The translations under genes and the position numbers were made by a program. 64,000 nt of DNA from a virus. The stretch covers positions 1 to 64,000 of IMG/VR virus record IMGVR_UViG_3300021976_000006. One strand, 5' to 3'. The notes below the pieces were generated by a model. It was not told the DNA's origin and searched no databases. It worked only from the letters and a program-made list of their open reading frames with translations. Positions 47,301 through 57,282 of the stretch are shown piece after piece; the first letter of the stretch is position 1, and each line of letters begins with the position of its first letter.

Positions 47301-47346
47301 AAAAAAGGAGTAATCAATAATCTATTGACTATTAATCACTCCCTTT
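47301..47346 (-). terminator. Rho-independent terminator after the 316-aa structural gene
   Basis: On the minus strand GGGAGTGATTAATA pairs with TATTGATTACTCC (about 13 bp with two wobbles), followed by six T (A-run 47301-47306 on the plus strand). It ends the transcript that carries the 316-aa gene. Confidence 0.8.
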
Positions 47347-47367
47347 AATTAAAGATTAATTATTTAA

Positions 47368-48318
47368 TTATCCTTCTACTGTAAGTGCTTCAGCTGGCTC
47401 AGATGCAATATATGGAGTAAGGATAGCTTCAAAAGCTGTGCCTGCACCTGCAGTAATTGCAATATAAGTTGTCCTTGGAGCTGCTTTTTCTCCCTCTACT
47501 ACTGAATTAGTATCATGAATATGATCTTCTTCAATTACATAAGTATCGTAATTTGTACCAGCTACAGACAAATATTGACCTGATGGTGCTGGGAATGAAG
47601 TCCAGTTAGTTTTACCAACATAACCTTGACCACGTTGTTCTAATGTACGTACTTGTGAGAAATTACCATTTCCAAATCCTGGAGCAGTAGTATAAACTAT
47701 TGTACCTGAAGCTGCTGGAAAAGCAATTGGATAAACTGTATTATCAAGAGATGTTGAAAATACATCAAAGAAGTATTGAGCAGGATACTCACCAATATAA
47801 TTGGCTGTACCAGCTACTGATTTTGCTGTCAAAATCAAAGTAGTTGTACCAGTTGCAGTTACAGTTGAAGCAGGATCAGCATTAATCTGTGTCCTAAATT
47901 TATCTCCTAAAGTAGTTGCTGTTTCACCGGTTACTGCTATTACAGAATAAGTACGTTTGTTTTGACGAGCCTGAAGAATTTCTTTATCAGATTTATCAAT
48001 TACAGAAACTGTGTACTCAATTCCTACAACAGGAGCGGCTAAAGTTACTGTTACTACTTGTTCAACTCTCGCTGCATAAACTTGCTTTTCATAGCTTCTA
48101 ACATCCTTCAATGAGATTAAATCAGAAAAGACTCTTGTTCCATCAGGGGCACCTACTACAATACGAAATTTATCACCAGCGGCAATAGTATCTGCAGGAG
48201 CATAAGGAGTTCCGTCTTTCTTAACTATAATCCATTGACCTGCTGTTAAAGCTGCAACTGTTGCAGCGGCTGCACCACCAGTGGTTACTAAGACTTTATA
48301 AACTCTGTTTGTTACCAT
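47368..48318 (-). CDS. Abundant structural protein (head or tail), 316 aa
   Basis: Beta-rich, Ala/Thr/Val-rich protein without cysteine, the composition of major virion proteins (AAAATVAALTAGQWIIVKKDG; VVTVTLAAPVVGIEYTVSV). A strong terminator directly after the gene also suggests high expression. By crAss-like gene order, it is a head-associated or tail-tube-like component downstream of MCP. Not assigned more closely. Confidence 0.6.
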   Translation of the reverse strand: MVTNRVYKVLVTTGGAAAATVAALTAGQWIIVKKDGTPYAPADTIAAGDKFRIVVGAPDGTRVFSDLISLKDVRSYEKQVYAARVEQVVTVTLAAPVVGIEYTVSVIDKSDKEILQARQNKRTYSVIAVTGETATTLGDKFRTQINADPASTVTATGTTTLILTAKSVAGTANYIGEYPAQYFFDVFSTSLDNTVYPIAFPAASGTIVYTTAPGFGNGNFSQVRTLEQRGQGYVGKTNWTSFPAPSGQYLSVAGTNYDTYVIEEDHIHDTNSVVEGEKAAPRTTYIAITAGAGTAFEAILTPYIASEPAEALTVEG

Positions 48319-48335
48319 TATTTTATTTTATTTAT

Positions 48336-49010
48336 TTAATTTTTATTTAATTCATTTAAATTTGTCTGATACCTTGGAGACTCAAAGTTTTCAAGTACCA
48401 TTGAAACTGCCATATTTAGTATATCACTATGAACATGAGAACTTAATTCACAATCTACATCTGTAGTTGGTATTATATATTCTGTTCCTAATCTAATACT
48501 AACAGGTACTTTAATATAAGTAATTGTTACATTTGATAATGTATAGTTTCCTTTAGTTTCATATACAATATTTTTACCTTGTATATAGTATAGTGGCTCA
48601 TCAGCTGAAGGTGTCCAAAAAGGATCTTTCAACATTTGATTAATAAACTCATGTGTAGTTTGTATACCACCAACAATATGAGTTCCACAAGTATCTCCAC
48701 CTGTTGTAGTACATGAATGTCTTACTAAATGTAGATAATCTGCTGGTAAAGCTAAAGTATATCCAGTAGCTGTAGGAGTAGGACTTAAGCTAGCAGTTTT
48801 AACTATCCAGCTTAAATCATCTATTCTTTGTTGGTCTTGTTCAAAACCAAGTTGTCTCTTATCATTTGGATAAGCTCTATCTTCAATAAATTGATCTTGA
48901 GCTTTATTTAACCAATAGTCTTTTTGTTCAGCTAATATATAAGGAAATTCAAAGTCTTTAGTTTTATCAACTTCTATATCAAAGTTATTATGAAAATCCC
49001 TTGCTGTCAT
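48336..49010 (-). CDS. Head-tail connector/ring-like protein, 224 aa
   Basis: Layout matches podoviral adaptor proteins: an N-terminal helix bundle (EQKDYWLNKAQDQFIED), a long beta segment containing the pattern YTLALPADYLHLVRHSC, two or three strands, then a C-terminal helix (DILNMAVSMVLENFESPRY). The phrase 'LPADYLHLV' is characteristic of such connectors. Its start overlaps the stop of the preceding gene. Confidence 0.6.
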   Translation of the reverse strand: MTARDFHNNFDIEVDKTKDFEFPYILAEQKDYWLNKAQDQFIEDRAYPNDKRQLGFEQDQQRIDDLSWIVKTASLSPTPTATGYTLALPADYLHLVRHSCTTTGGDTCGTHIVGGIQTTHEFINQMLKDPFWTPSADEPLYYIQGKNIVYETKGNYTLSNVTITYIKVPVSIRLGTEYIIPTTDVDCELSSHVHSDILNMAVSMVLENFESPRYQTNLNELNKN

Positions 49011-49795
49011 TATTTACCTTTTTTCTTATCAGAACTATTTAATTGAGCCATTAAATCTACTTTGAGACTTTGTCTTGATGGGTCATCAATATAAGTCAAT
49101 GCTGATTCCTCATCATGACCTATGAAGTCATCTCCATAGTAATATGAACTCTTATTTTTTCTAAGGATAGTTGCTTGTACCAATTCTTTTAATAGAATTT
49201 TACTATCACGTTTTTTATCTTTAGCTTGTGCTACAAACTTAGCAGGATCTTTTTCTAATTGTTCATATAGTTTAGCTTCTATTACAGAAGGTGAAACACT
49301 ATCAAGATTAGTAAATCCTGGGTAAAGTTTTAAAATATCTTTTTTATTTTCAGCAGATAGAGATCCATATAGTGTATACGCTTCAATTTTAACTGATGCT
49401 TTACTATTTGCAACTTCTGCTTCTTTATTTTCATCAATAATGTAGTAGTCTTTAATACCAAAATCAGAATCTGTAATAGACCTTGCTATCCTTTTATGAC
49501 CACCTATTAAAAACAGATATTGAAGTTCTTGTTTTGCAGTTGAGATATCAAGCTCTTGCTCTTTATCTGACATAACAATAGCAAATTCATGCCAGTATTG
49601 TGATGTATTACTTAAATCAACTTGTAATTTTTTACCTAGTCTAACTTCATCTTCTTCACTAAGACCTGTATATAGAACTCCTCTTTCATCATAATAAGAA
49701 GTAATATAATCTTTAGTATTTTTATATCTAACGAAACCATTAAATGCGTTAGTACCTGTTTTCTCTATTAGTTTAATCTTTACTATTTTACTCAT
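49010..49795 (-). CDS. Structural or assembly protein near MCP, 261 aa
   Basis: Charged, mostly helical in the second half (AKFVAQAKDKKRDSKILLKEL), ending in a Lys-rich tail; the first 90 residues are strand-rich (IVKIKLIEKTGTNAFNGFVRY). Conserved-looking place directly after MCP. It could be an auxiliary capsid or vertex protein. No enzymatic motif. Confidence 0.5.
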   Translation of the reverse strand: MSKIVKIKLIEKTGTNAFNGFVRYKNTKDYITSYYDERGVLYTGLSEEDEVRLGKKLQVDLSNTSQYWHEFAIVMSDKEQELDISTAKQELQYLFLIGGHKRIARSITDSDFGIKDYYIIDENKEAEVANSKASVKIEAYTLYGSLSAENKKDILKLYPGFTNLDSVSPSVIEAKLYEQLEKDPAKFVAQAKDKKRDSKILLKELVQATILRKNKSSYYYGDDFIGHDEESALTYIDDPSRQSLKVDLMAQLNSSDKKKGK

Positions 49796-49800
49796 AAAAT

Positions 49801-49833
49801 TTTTTGAAATAAGGGTAGCTTAATTGCTACCCT
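49801..49833 (-). terminator. Terminator-like hairpin after MCP
   Basis: A 7-bp GC-rich stem, GGGTAGC (minus strand 49832-49826) with GCTACCC (49819-49813), and a 6-base loop. The following T-run is weak (TTATTTC), so it may be partial, letting some transcription continue into the 261-aa gene 18 bases away. That would give MCP more mRNA than downstream genes. Confidence 0.6.
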
Positions 49834-49848
49834 CACTAAATTATTTAA

Positions 49849-51282
49849 TTACGCCGCAAGGATCAATTCTCCGCAGCTCATTGGATTTTGAAGCATGATA
49901 CCAGTTTCAGCCAAAGCATGTACTGCATATCCATCAAATGTACTAGATCCCAATCTTGATGCTGAAGTTGAGTGACCAGCAGGTGATGTTGAACCACCAG
50001 TGTACCACATTACAGCTTCACGATCTTTCTTAGCAACTTTCATGATGTTAGATTCACCGTTATACATTCCATAATCAATAAAGGTTGCTCTATATGATTC
50101 TACTGGACGACCAGTAAGTGGATTTAATTTACGATTATGAATTGGATCATCATACAAAGGTTGATGTACTACTGTCATTTCAATTCCATTAATACCTTTA
50201 TAAGTTAAGAACTGACCGCCTAATGTAAGGTTTTGTCCTGAACCAGTAATAAATGTTGAATCTACCAATGTCCATCCTTTAATTGATTCTTTCATTGCTC
50301 TATCAAAAGCATCCATGAAACCCCAACCAGCCATAGCGATGAATTTAGCATCACCATCACCTTTAACATTATATGTTAAATCGATCATAAATTCACGAAT
50401 AACATTCTCTGTCAATTGAGTATAGTACCTTTTGTTAGAAGGTGAAATTTGCTGACGCAAACCTGCACCAATATAAACTGGACGACCAGTTTCTCCTTTT
50501 AGACTTACTGAACCATTTGGATTAGCATTATACACTGAGTACAATTGTGATCTATCCAATTCACGATACCATTGTGCAAGGAAAGTCCATTCCTGAACAT
50601 CAGCCCATAAGAAAGAAGATTTACCTGAAGCAGGATCTTTCATTACAATAGCCATAACATCTGTTTGAGCTGAACCAGTGATCTCACGTGTTTTACGTTG
50701 AGTAGTCAAATGATTCCTCATTTCAAATGGACTACCATAAGTAGTAATACCTGATCTGCTAGATCCTTCTTCAAATGCTGAGTAATCTTTCGAGAACTCT
50801 TTACCAGCCGCAATTAGAGCAGGTGGAATAAAAGCAGCTGAATCTGGATTAAGAAGCCTTAAGGTGTAAATAAATCCTTCTCCATCTTGAATTGCATCTC
50901 CCTCTACGATAACAGGATACTCTCTGTCATCTGGAATAAGCACCTCACCGGAAACAAATTCTTTTTCTGCTAGTACTACTCTAAAAGTTTGATTATACAA
51001 ACCTGGAGTAGATCCACCATCACCTAGATTCCTTAATACTTTAATTGGTCTTTCTAAATCACCAATAAGTCTCCAACCATATTCTCTGTTGTTAAGTATT
51101 CTAGTTCTACCAAGACCACCAGTAAACAAAGACAATGGGTTCTTGTATTTCCAACCAAACACAAATGATAGTGTGTTATTAACCATTTCTGGTTCAGTTA
51201 GGAATGCAGTAGCCAAGTTATTGGTATCTGTAAGTCCTGCAAACTTTTTACCTTGATAAAGTTGTAAATTGTTTACGTTCAT
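49849..51282 (-). CDS. Major capsid protein (HK97-fold, crAss-like)
   Basis: A 477-aa protein with the features of crAss-like MCPs: a long N-terminal arm (KFAGLTDTNNLATAFLTEPEM), ELDRSQLYSVYNANPNGSVSLKGETGRPVYIGAGL in the middle as an insertion-type region, and a C-terminal half rich in strand and turn (AKFIAMAGWGFMDAFDRAM). It lies between the scaffold-like gene and the connector genes, in canonical order after portal and terminase. Less AT-rich codons than neighbours suggest selection for high expression. Confidence 0.88.
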   Translation of the reverse strand: MNVNNLQLYQGKKFAGLTDTNNLATAFLTEPEMVNNTLSFVFGWKYKNPLSLFTGGLGRTRILNNREYGWRLIGDLERPIKVLRNLGDGGSTPGLYNQTFRVVLAEKEFVSGEVLIPDDREYPVIVEGDAIQDGEGFIYTLRLLNPDSAAFIPPALIAAGKEFSKDYSAFEEGSSRSGITTYGSPFEMRNHLTTQRKTREITGSAQTDVMAIVMKDPASGKSSFLWADVQEWTFLAQWYRELDRSQLYSVYNANPNGSVSLKGETGRPVYIGAGLRQQISPSNKRYYTQLTENVIREFMIDLTYNVKGDGDAKFIAMAGWGFMDAFDRAMKESIKGWTLVDSTFITGSGQNLTLGGQFLTYKGINGIEMTVVHQPLYDDPIHNRKLNPLTGRPVESYRATFIDYGMYNGESNIMKVAKKDREAVMWYTGGSTSPAGHSTSASRLGSSTFDGYAVHALAETGIMLQNPMSCGELILAA

Positions 51283-51316
51283 TATTTATTATTTAATTTT
51301 TAATTTATTTATTTGT

Positions 51317-52384
51317 TTATTTACGTTTTGGAATAAATGATTTAAATGCATCAAAATTACTCTCTTCTTTTGGATCACTTGAACTTTTACCACCTTTAAC
51401 AGTTGTTTCATTATTCTTTAATGTCCAATTCAGTTTTTTAGTTAATGCTGTAGCTCCTGCTTTTTTAGCTGAACTAAAATCATATTTTTTATACTTAAGA
51501 TAAGCTAACTCTAATTGTATTTTAACTGGATCTGCTTGATATTCTCTTTCATAATCTGTTAAACCATCTTTGCCTCTTACTAATAGATATTTCCTAAAAG
51601 CATCTTTCTCTGCTTTAGTAACATCTAATCCTGCTAGACTTTCTGAACTATCAATTGTATTACTAACTGTATGAATATATTGATTATACTGTTCTTTTTG
51701 TGCTTCTGCTTGAAGCTCTTGATTCTTTAATAGAATCTCAGTTTGTTTCTCAAAAGCTTTTTCTAATTGCTTAGCAGCAATCTTAGATTGTTTATCAAGT
51801 ATCAAACCATCTTTATAATCAGTTACGGTTTCTTTAATTTCTTCAGCAGTATAATTTTGAAGTTTTAGATACTCAGTTAATACTCTTTCTTGATCTGCTT
51901 CAGAATCTAAATCTAATGTATTTAAATCTAGTGGTTTCTGAAGAGTTTCAAGATATTTATTAATATCACCACCTTTCTCTAGATAATCTAAGAATTGTCT
52001 TCCTTGTTCAGGAATTGATTCTTTGTATTGATTAATACCTGTTTCAATTGTTTTCTTAACTGATTCATATACTACATCAACATTATCTGGAATATCTTCT
52101 TTATCCTCAAAAGTTACTAAACCTTCATCACTTAAATGTGATAGAAAAGCTTTATAAGAAAATGCTGGAATCTCATCATCTGATTCTTCCTCTTCTGACT
52201 CTTCTTGATTTTCTTTCTCTTCTTCTTTTTCCTCTACTGGTGGTACAAAAGTATCATCTGTCTCTATACCATCTAAAGTATTGATAGTTTCAATTCCATC
52301 ATCAGTTCCATCATTAATAATTTGAGATTCTTGTTCTTCAAATCCATCTAGGAAACTACTTGTTTCGTTTATTGTTTCTAACAT
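51317..52384 (-). CDS. Putative capsid scaffolding protein, acidic coiled coil, 355 aa
   Basis: Strongly acidic N-terminus (long EEKEEEKENQEESEEEES run near 50-70), helical coiled-coil middle (IAAKQLEKAFEKQTEILLKNQ) and basic C-terminus ending FKSFIPKRK. Acidic-helical body with basic C-terminal MCP-binding tail, immediately upstream of MCP, is the standard form of phage scaffolds. It is the first gene after a host-type promoter and would start translation four bases from the -7 element. Confidence 0.7.
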   Translation of the reverse strand: MLETINETSSFLDGFEEQESQIINDGTDDGIETINTLDGIETDDTFVPPVEEKEEEKENQEESEEEESDDEIPAFSYKAFLSHLSDEGLVTFEDKEDIPDNVDVVYESVKKTIETGINQYKESIPEQGRQFLDYLEKGGDINKYLETLQKPLDLNTLDLDSEADQERVLTEYLKLQNYTAEEIKETVTDYKDGLILDKQSKIAAKQLEKAFEKQTEILLKNQELQAEAQKEQYNQYIHTVSNTIDSSESLAGLDVTKAEKDAFRKYLLVRGKDGLTDYEREYQADPVKIQLELAYLKYKKYDFSSAKKAGATALTKKLNWTLKNNETTVKGGKSSSDPKEESNFDAFKSFIPKRK

Positions 52385-52388
52385 AGTG

Positions 52389-52420
52389 CAAAATTACTAT
52401 TTATTTTTTAATATAAAAAA
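52389..52420 (-). promoter_or_regulatory. Near-leaderless promoter of the scaffold-MCP unit
   Basis: Minus strand: TTTT (52420-52417, 3/4 match), 20 bases, TAATTTTG (52396-52389). Only four bases (CACT) lie between the -7 element and the ATG at 52384, so the transcript should begin at or next to the start codon. The 79-base gap 52385-52463 holds nothing else visible. Confidence 0.65.
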
Positions 52421-52463
52421 TTTTATTACTCTTTTTATTTATTTGTTAATATTTCTATAGCTT

Positions 52464-54833
52464 TTATGAAGATTTAGGTTTTGACCTAGCTTTAATTTTA
52501 TCTGCTGCTATCTTTTTTTCAGCTATTTCTTTATCATTTTTCATTTTCTCACGCTCAACTTGAAGTTTTCTATTTTCAAGATCCATTTTATCTGAGTGTT
52601 CAGCTGCCGCTTGATCTAATTTATCATATTCTACAATATCTGGAATACCATTATTATCAGTATCTTCAGTAGCACTATTATTAACACCACCAAAGGTTTT
52701 AATATATGTGATCTCTTTATTAATATCACCTTTAATAACTTCACGATTATCCAAACGATCTTGTAGATCAGATTGCATTTTAGCTTGAGCTTCCAACATC
52801 TGTTGTTGTAGAGCTTGTGCTTGTTGTCCTTCTTCTTGTCTTTGTGCATCTGCTCTTGCTTCAGCTCTTTTAACAGTATTTTTAATATCTGCCACTGAAT
52901 CAGAATCAAATATAGCTACTAACTCTGTAAGTGATATAATACCTGAAGCTACTGCTTGTTGAGCAATCATCTTAAGATCTTCTAGAACTTTAACTTCTTT
53001 AGAAGTATTAGTAACAAAGACACCATAATCAGCATTTCTAAAATCATCACTGATTTCTAAAAATACTCTTGTCATATCATCACCAATATAATTTATCTTT
53101 TTACCTTCTGGTAATGCTACTTTAGCACATTCTATAAGTTGAGTAAGTACGTGCTTCTTAACTTCATTATGTACATAGAATAAAGGCTCTGTAATATGAG
53201 AAGATTGTACTACTGACCTTTCTACTCCACCAACTGTTTCAGATGAACTAATAGCTCCCTGACGTTGTTTAGATACACCTATCAATGAATCACATTGATC
53301 TTCTATCTTATTTAATATCATTAGATACTGACCTACTGATTGAGATAAACTCATATCAACAGCTGTAAATTGATTAAATTGGGAAGTCTGTCCTTGGAAT
53401 TTACCTTTACCTTCTTCAAATGAATTAATAAAAGCAATACCCATACTATCAAAATAGTACATCCATTTCTCAAGATCAATACCTTGTGATCGTGGTATCT
53501 GAGCTAAATCCATTACCATTTTTTTACCTTTGGCTTTAGCTATCTCAAACTCCATACGATACATTATAATGTTATATAGATACTGATGATGTTTAACTAG
53601 ATCAACTAATGATGTAGCTTCTGAATTTCTTCCATTATATACAGTACCAACATATCCAAGTTTACATTGTGAAGGATTATCGATACTTCTGTATTGTACA
53701 GATTTAGGTCTAATCCTAACATAGATGTCTCCACCTATTTTAGTACCTTCCCATACTTCATTAATCCATACCCAGTTAACTGTTTCACCTCTATCTTCTT
53801 GAACCTTATATGTTTCATCTACAATAGTTTCTTGTTCTTCTAAGTTATCATCATAATAACATAAGAATCCAATCTTACGTAGAGATTTCCATTCAACTCT
53901 AATTACAGGAATATAATTAGCCATTGAACTTTGATTCTGATTAGATGGTGCTGTATAAGTAATATCGATTTTACCATCAGAAGGATCTAATCCTAAATTA
54001 GTAGATCTGAAACTATTAGTTTCTATTTGATCTACTTCTCCTGGTGTTAAGTCATCGTAATAACTATCAATAACCTCAGAGCATGTACAGTACTTAGTAT
54101 GTGCAGCCCATTGACCGTCTTGTATATAATCTAAATCTGGATTTTTATCATATCTAAAATCTAATGGATTTACTACTTCAACTATTGGAGACGATGATTC
54201 TATACCAACATAATAGTATTCTTTAGCTGATATACATAAGTCTTTAAATCCTTTATTAAATTTATATAATAGGTTTTGTTCAGGTATCAAGTACTTAGCA
54301 ATCTTATTAGCTACTGACTCTCTTACATCAGCATCAGAGTAAGTCATATACTTCTCAATTTCTTCAGGAGTCATAGCTTGCTCAGGATTCTCAATATTTA
54401 CACCTTGTTGCATTAAATCACCAACTAACTCTGATTCTAAATACTGTAATAAAAGTTCTTTACGCTTTTCTTGTATTTGAGATACAGCTTCTGAATTAAC
54501 AGCCGCTACTCTAAAGTTAAATGGTCTTTTAATTTCTTCACCTTCTAATAGTTTAATCTTAGAAGTTATAATATTATAGTTATTTAAACGGGCAGGAAAC
54601 TCATCTGCAAATCCATATGGATTAGTAACATAAGCAAAGTCCTTCTTATCTATAATATTGTTATACAAATCATAGTTAATTCTATCTTTAGCAAATAGAG
54701 CTGTATTAGTAACTCCTGCCATTCTGATAACATTTTCTACATTCTGTATTCCCCAGTCTTTATTTTTCTTTGATCTAGCGATCTTCTGTCTAGGTGATAA
54801 ATTATCACTGGGTATTAAAACTGAATTCGTCAT
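52464..54833 (-). CDS. Portal protein
   Basis: A 789-aa protein between terminase and scaffold. Portal-type features: an N-terminal wing with strands (YDLYNNIIDKKDFAYVTNPYG), a conserved core VRIRPKSVQYRSIDN, a long helical stem region with SVGQYLMILNKIEDQCDSLIGVSKQRQG, and a Gln-rich coiled-coil C-terminus (AQRQEEGQQAQALQQQM). Length near 800 aa is usual for crAss-like portals. It forms the DNA-entry ring to which TerL docks. Confidence 0.85.
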   Translation of the reverse strand: MTNSVLIPSDNLSPRQKIARSKKNKDWGIQNVENVIRMAGVTNTALFAKDRINYDLYNNIIDKKDFAYVTNPYGFADEFPARLNNYNIITSKIKLLEGEEIKRPFNFRVAAVNSEAVSQIQEKRKELLLQYLESELVGDLMQQGVNIENPEQAMTPEEIEKYMTYSDADVRESVANKIAKYLIPEQNLLYKFNKGFKDLCISAKEYYYVGIESSSPIVEVVNPLDFRYDKNPDLDYIQDGQWAAHTKYCTCSEVIDSYYDDLTPGEVDQIETNSFRSTNLGLDPSDGKIDITYTAPSNQNQSSMANYIPVIRVEWKSLRKIGFLCYYDDNLEEQETIVDETYKVQEDRGETVNWVWINEVWEGTKIGGDIYVRIRPKSVQYRSIDNPSQCKLGYVGTVYNGRNSEATSLVDLVKHHQYLYNIIMYRMEFEIAKAKGKKMVMDLAQIPRSQGIDLEKWMYYFDSMGIAFINSFEEGKGKFQGQTSQFNQFTAVDMSLSQSVGQYLMILNKIEDQCDSLIGVSKQRQGAISSSETVGGVERSVVQSSHITEPLFYVHNEVKKHVLTQLIECAKVALPEGKKINYIGDDMTRVFLEISDDFRNADYGVFVTNTSKEVKVLEDLKMIAQQAVASGIISLTELVAIFDSDSVADIKNTVKRAEARADAQRQEEGQQAQALQQQMLEAQAKMQSDLQDRLDNREVIKGDINKEITYIKTFGGVNNSATEDTDNNGIPDIVEYDKLDQAAAEHSDKMDLENRKLQVEREKMKNDKEIAEKKIAADKIKARSKPKSS

Positions 54834-54857
54834 TTGTAATTAATTATTTTGTGAAAT

Positions 54858-57029
54858 CTAAACAAATAGTTTCTTTGTAAAGAATTTATCCATTGATGAT
54901 TCTTCTTGTGCTTCTTCAACTGTTATATTATGCATCTCTACAGCTTGTAGTATACATAAGGCAAATGATATAAATCTATCAAAGTTACCTTCATCATTGT
55001 AAGCTATCAACTCTGTTAATAAAGGAATTGATAATATCTTAGTAAGTTGTAGAATACCTGGCTCTATTTCTTCTTTAAGCCAATCTCTCATCTTAATTTC
55101 TAAATCATCTTTAATCTGTTTACTCATATGAATACCATAACCACGTTCTACCTTACTAGAAGGAGATATTGATTTAATAATATTAGGTTGAGTATGCAAT
55201 AAATGTAAACAATTTCTTGTTTGAAAATATTGTTTTAATCCTGTATTTTGATTTTCATATAATGCTCTACATTGATACCATTCTAATAATCTCCTACATT
55301 GTTCATAGAAGTCATTAGCAAAATCAGGTCTACCAGTATATTCTGCAACTGGTAAATTATATGTTTGTCCTGAGTGTACAAATCTTTTGTATATGAAGAT
55401 AGAACCATATGAAACAGAGTTCTCTGCTTTATCTTGATCATAAGGGTCAATCCCTGCAATATATTGTCCATAACCAATAGTCTCTGTAGGTTCTTCCCAC
55501 ACAACTACTGCTCCTTTAGGATCTACTGATTTATTAGTAGGATATGTAGCAGGTATTAAATCTTCACCTTTAAAGTAAGCTTTACCATCTGATGAACTTC
55601 TATACATCCATCCTGGAGTACCAAGTGATTTCTTTCTCTCTGTTGACTCTAAACTAGCAAGATGCTCCTTTAGTTCTGCTACAGGAAATAAGTTACCTGT
55701 AAGTACTAAGAATGCTTCTGATGGAAGAACAGGTCTATTCTGTAACTCTGAATATAAAGGCTGTTTAGATTTACCATTAGCTAATTTCTCTCTTTCTTTT
55801 ACTAGATATTCCTTAGCAGCTTGTTCATTAGTAATTCCCTCTTCATCTTTGTACTGATTGAGTGTCTTCCACGCAGGTACAAAATAACCAATTTTTCCTT
55901 TATTCTCAAATTCATCATCAAAAACTAAACAGTCATATGCTTCAGGGTCATAGAATACTTTTTTAACAGCTTCTGTTGTACCACCTTCCATATCACCACC
56001 TGTACCAAACATCCATATAGTACCAAATTTCTCAGCACCATTTGCAGTACATTCTTTTAAAGCACCTAGAGCTGCCTCTAAGTTACCCATAAATCCTATC
56101 TCTTCTAAAGCAGTAAAACCAGGCCTTGTACCATTGGCTGCTAATGGATTATCTTTAAAAGATCTATGATAAATCATAGACTTACTTCCTTTTTTAATCC
56201 AAGTATCTCCTACTTTAGTTTCATACTCAGCAACAATAGTTTTACCTGATTGCCAAGTACCTGAGTATTTCTTTAACATTGGTGCTGGATAATATCTATC
56301 ACCCATCTCTACACCACCTGTAAGGTTCTCAAAACCTAATATAACTTTCTTAATTAAACCAGAGCTGTATTTAGTATCAATAGCACCAATAAGTGTTTCT
56401 GATTTTGGTTTAGCTCTTAAGTCATCATACCAAAATACTCCATCATGCAAAAAGTTCCAACCTATTAAGTTAGAACCAAAGAATGATTTACCTCCACCCC
56501 TAGATTCTATATCTACTACATTTCTAGCTTGGTTTTCCATAAGTGGTCTACCTAGATTACCTTCATGTATCTTCTGGAGATATTCTCTAGCTTCTACATA
56601 TTGTATCTCTTTAAACCTTCTACTGTTCTCTCTGATAAGTTCATAATCTGATTCAGTAGGACTTATAATCCTTTTGTTCTCAAACTCATCATAGAACATT
56701 GCAGAGTCTTTTAATTCTCTGTCACATGTATGGTAGTTATCATGTTCAAAGCCAGAGAATCCTCTAGCTTCTAAAAATAATCTACCTTTTTCCCATTCAA
56801 GATCTCTTAAGAAAGGATGGTCAATAACCTTCTGTTTAGAGTTCTTTCCTTTATTTAATTCAATCTTCCAATGGTTTATATATTGGTAAACTGGACCAGG
56901 CATATATTTACCCCCAACCCAGTATCCCTCTATACATCTTCGTCTTTCTTCTTTCCAGAAAGATCTATATTCCATAGATAAAGGATTTAATCTCTCTATC
57001 TGTGTTTTAAATAATGCGTTATTAATCAT
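54858..57029 (-). CDS. terL: Large terminase subunit (TerL)
   Basis: A 723-aa packaging motor. The ATPase has Walker A SRGGGKSF (176-183) and a Walker B-like stretch FTALEEIGF (305-313). The RNase H-like nuclease begins at YIAGIDPYDQD (523-533), where the Asp residues bind metal; a later VERGYGIHMSKQIKDDLE region is typical of the nuclease C-terminal side. It cuts and pumps concatemeric DNA into the prohead. It overlaps the upstream 85-aa gene by 8 bases. Confidence 0.95.
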   Translation of the reverse strand: MINNALFKTQIERLNPLSMEYRSFWKEERRRCIEGYWVGGKYMPGPVYQYINHWKIELNKGKNSKQKVIDHPFLRDLEWEKGRLFLEARGFSGFEHDNYHTCDRELKDSAMFYDEFENKRIISPTESDYELIRENSRRFKEIQYVEAREYLQKIHEGNLGRPLMENQARNVVDIESRGGGKSFFGSNLIGWNFLHDGVFWYDDLRAKPKSETLIGAIDTKYSSGLIKKVILGFENLTGGVEMGDRYYPAPMLKKYSGTWQSGKTIVAEYETKVGDTWIKKGSKSMIYHRSFKDNPLAANGTRPGFTALEEIGFMGNLEAALGALKECTANGAEKFGTIWMFGTGGDMEGGTTEAVKKVFYDPEAYDCLVFDDEFENKGKIGYFVPAWKTLNQYKDEEGITNEQAAKEYLVKEREKLANGKSKQPLYSELQNRPVLPSEAFLVLTGNLFPVAELKEHLASLESTERKKSLGTPGWMYRSSSDGKAYFKGEDLIPATYPTNKSVDPKGAVVVWEEPTETIGYGQYIAGIDPYDQDKAENSVSYGSIFIYKRFVHSGQTYNLPVAEYTGRPDFANDFYEQCRRLLEWYQCRALYENQNTGLKQYFQTRNCLHLLHTQPNIIKSISPSSKVERGYGIHMSKQIKDDLEIKMRDWLKEEIEPGILQLTKILSIPLLTELIAYNDEGNFDRFISFALCILQAVEMHNITVEEAQEESSMDKFFTKKLFV

Positions 57030-57279
57030 AGTTTATATTCTTTCCAAAGTCTTCAATGTCTACAACTTTTCCTGCTTTACTCATTATTGCTTGTAAATGC
57101 TGTTCTATATATTCAGAACAAAAAGTTTCAATCATTGCTAACCCTAGATTAGCATCATCTAATCTATTCTTTAATAGTTTTAAATCAGCTTCTTTTGTAT
57201 ATATTTCATTCTTTAATAATCTAATTTGTGTATTTAAACTATCTCTAAATCGAACTATATCTTCATGTGTATATTCCAT
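57022..57279 (-). CDS. Small coiled-coil protein upstream of TerL, 85 aa
   Basis: Heptad-rich helices dominate (FRDSLNTQIRLLKNEIYTKEADLKLLKNRLDDANLGLAMI). Position directly before TerL and its coiled coil make it one candidate for a packaging partner, but it is shorter than usual TerS proteins and has no visible DNA-binding motif. The stop overlaps the TerL start by 8 bases. Confidence 0.6.
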   Translation of the reverse strand: MEYTHEDIVRFRDSLNTQIRLLKNEIYTKEADLKLLKNRLDDANLGLAMIETFCSEYIEQHLQAIMSKAGKVVDIEDFGKNINYD

Positions 57280-57282
57280 ATA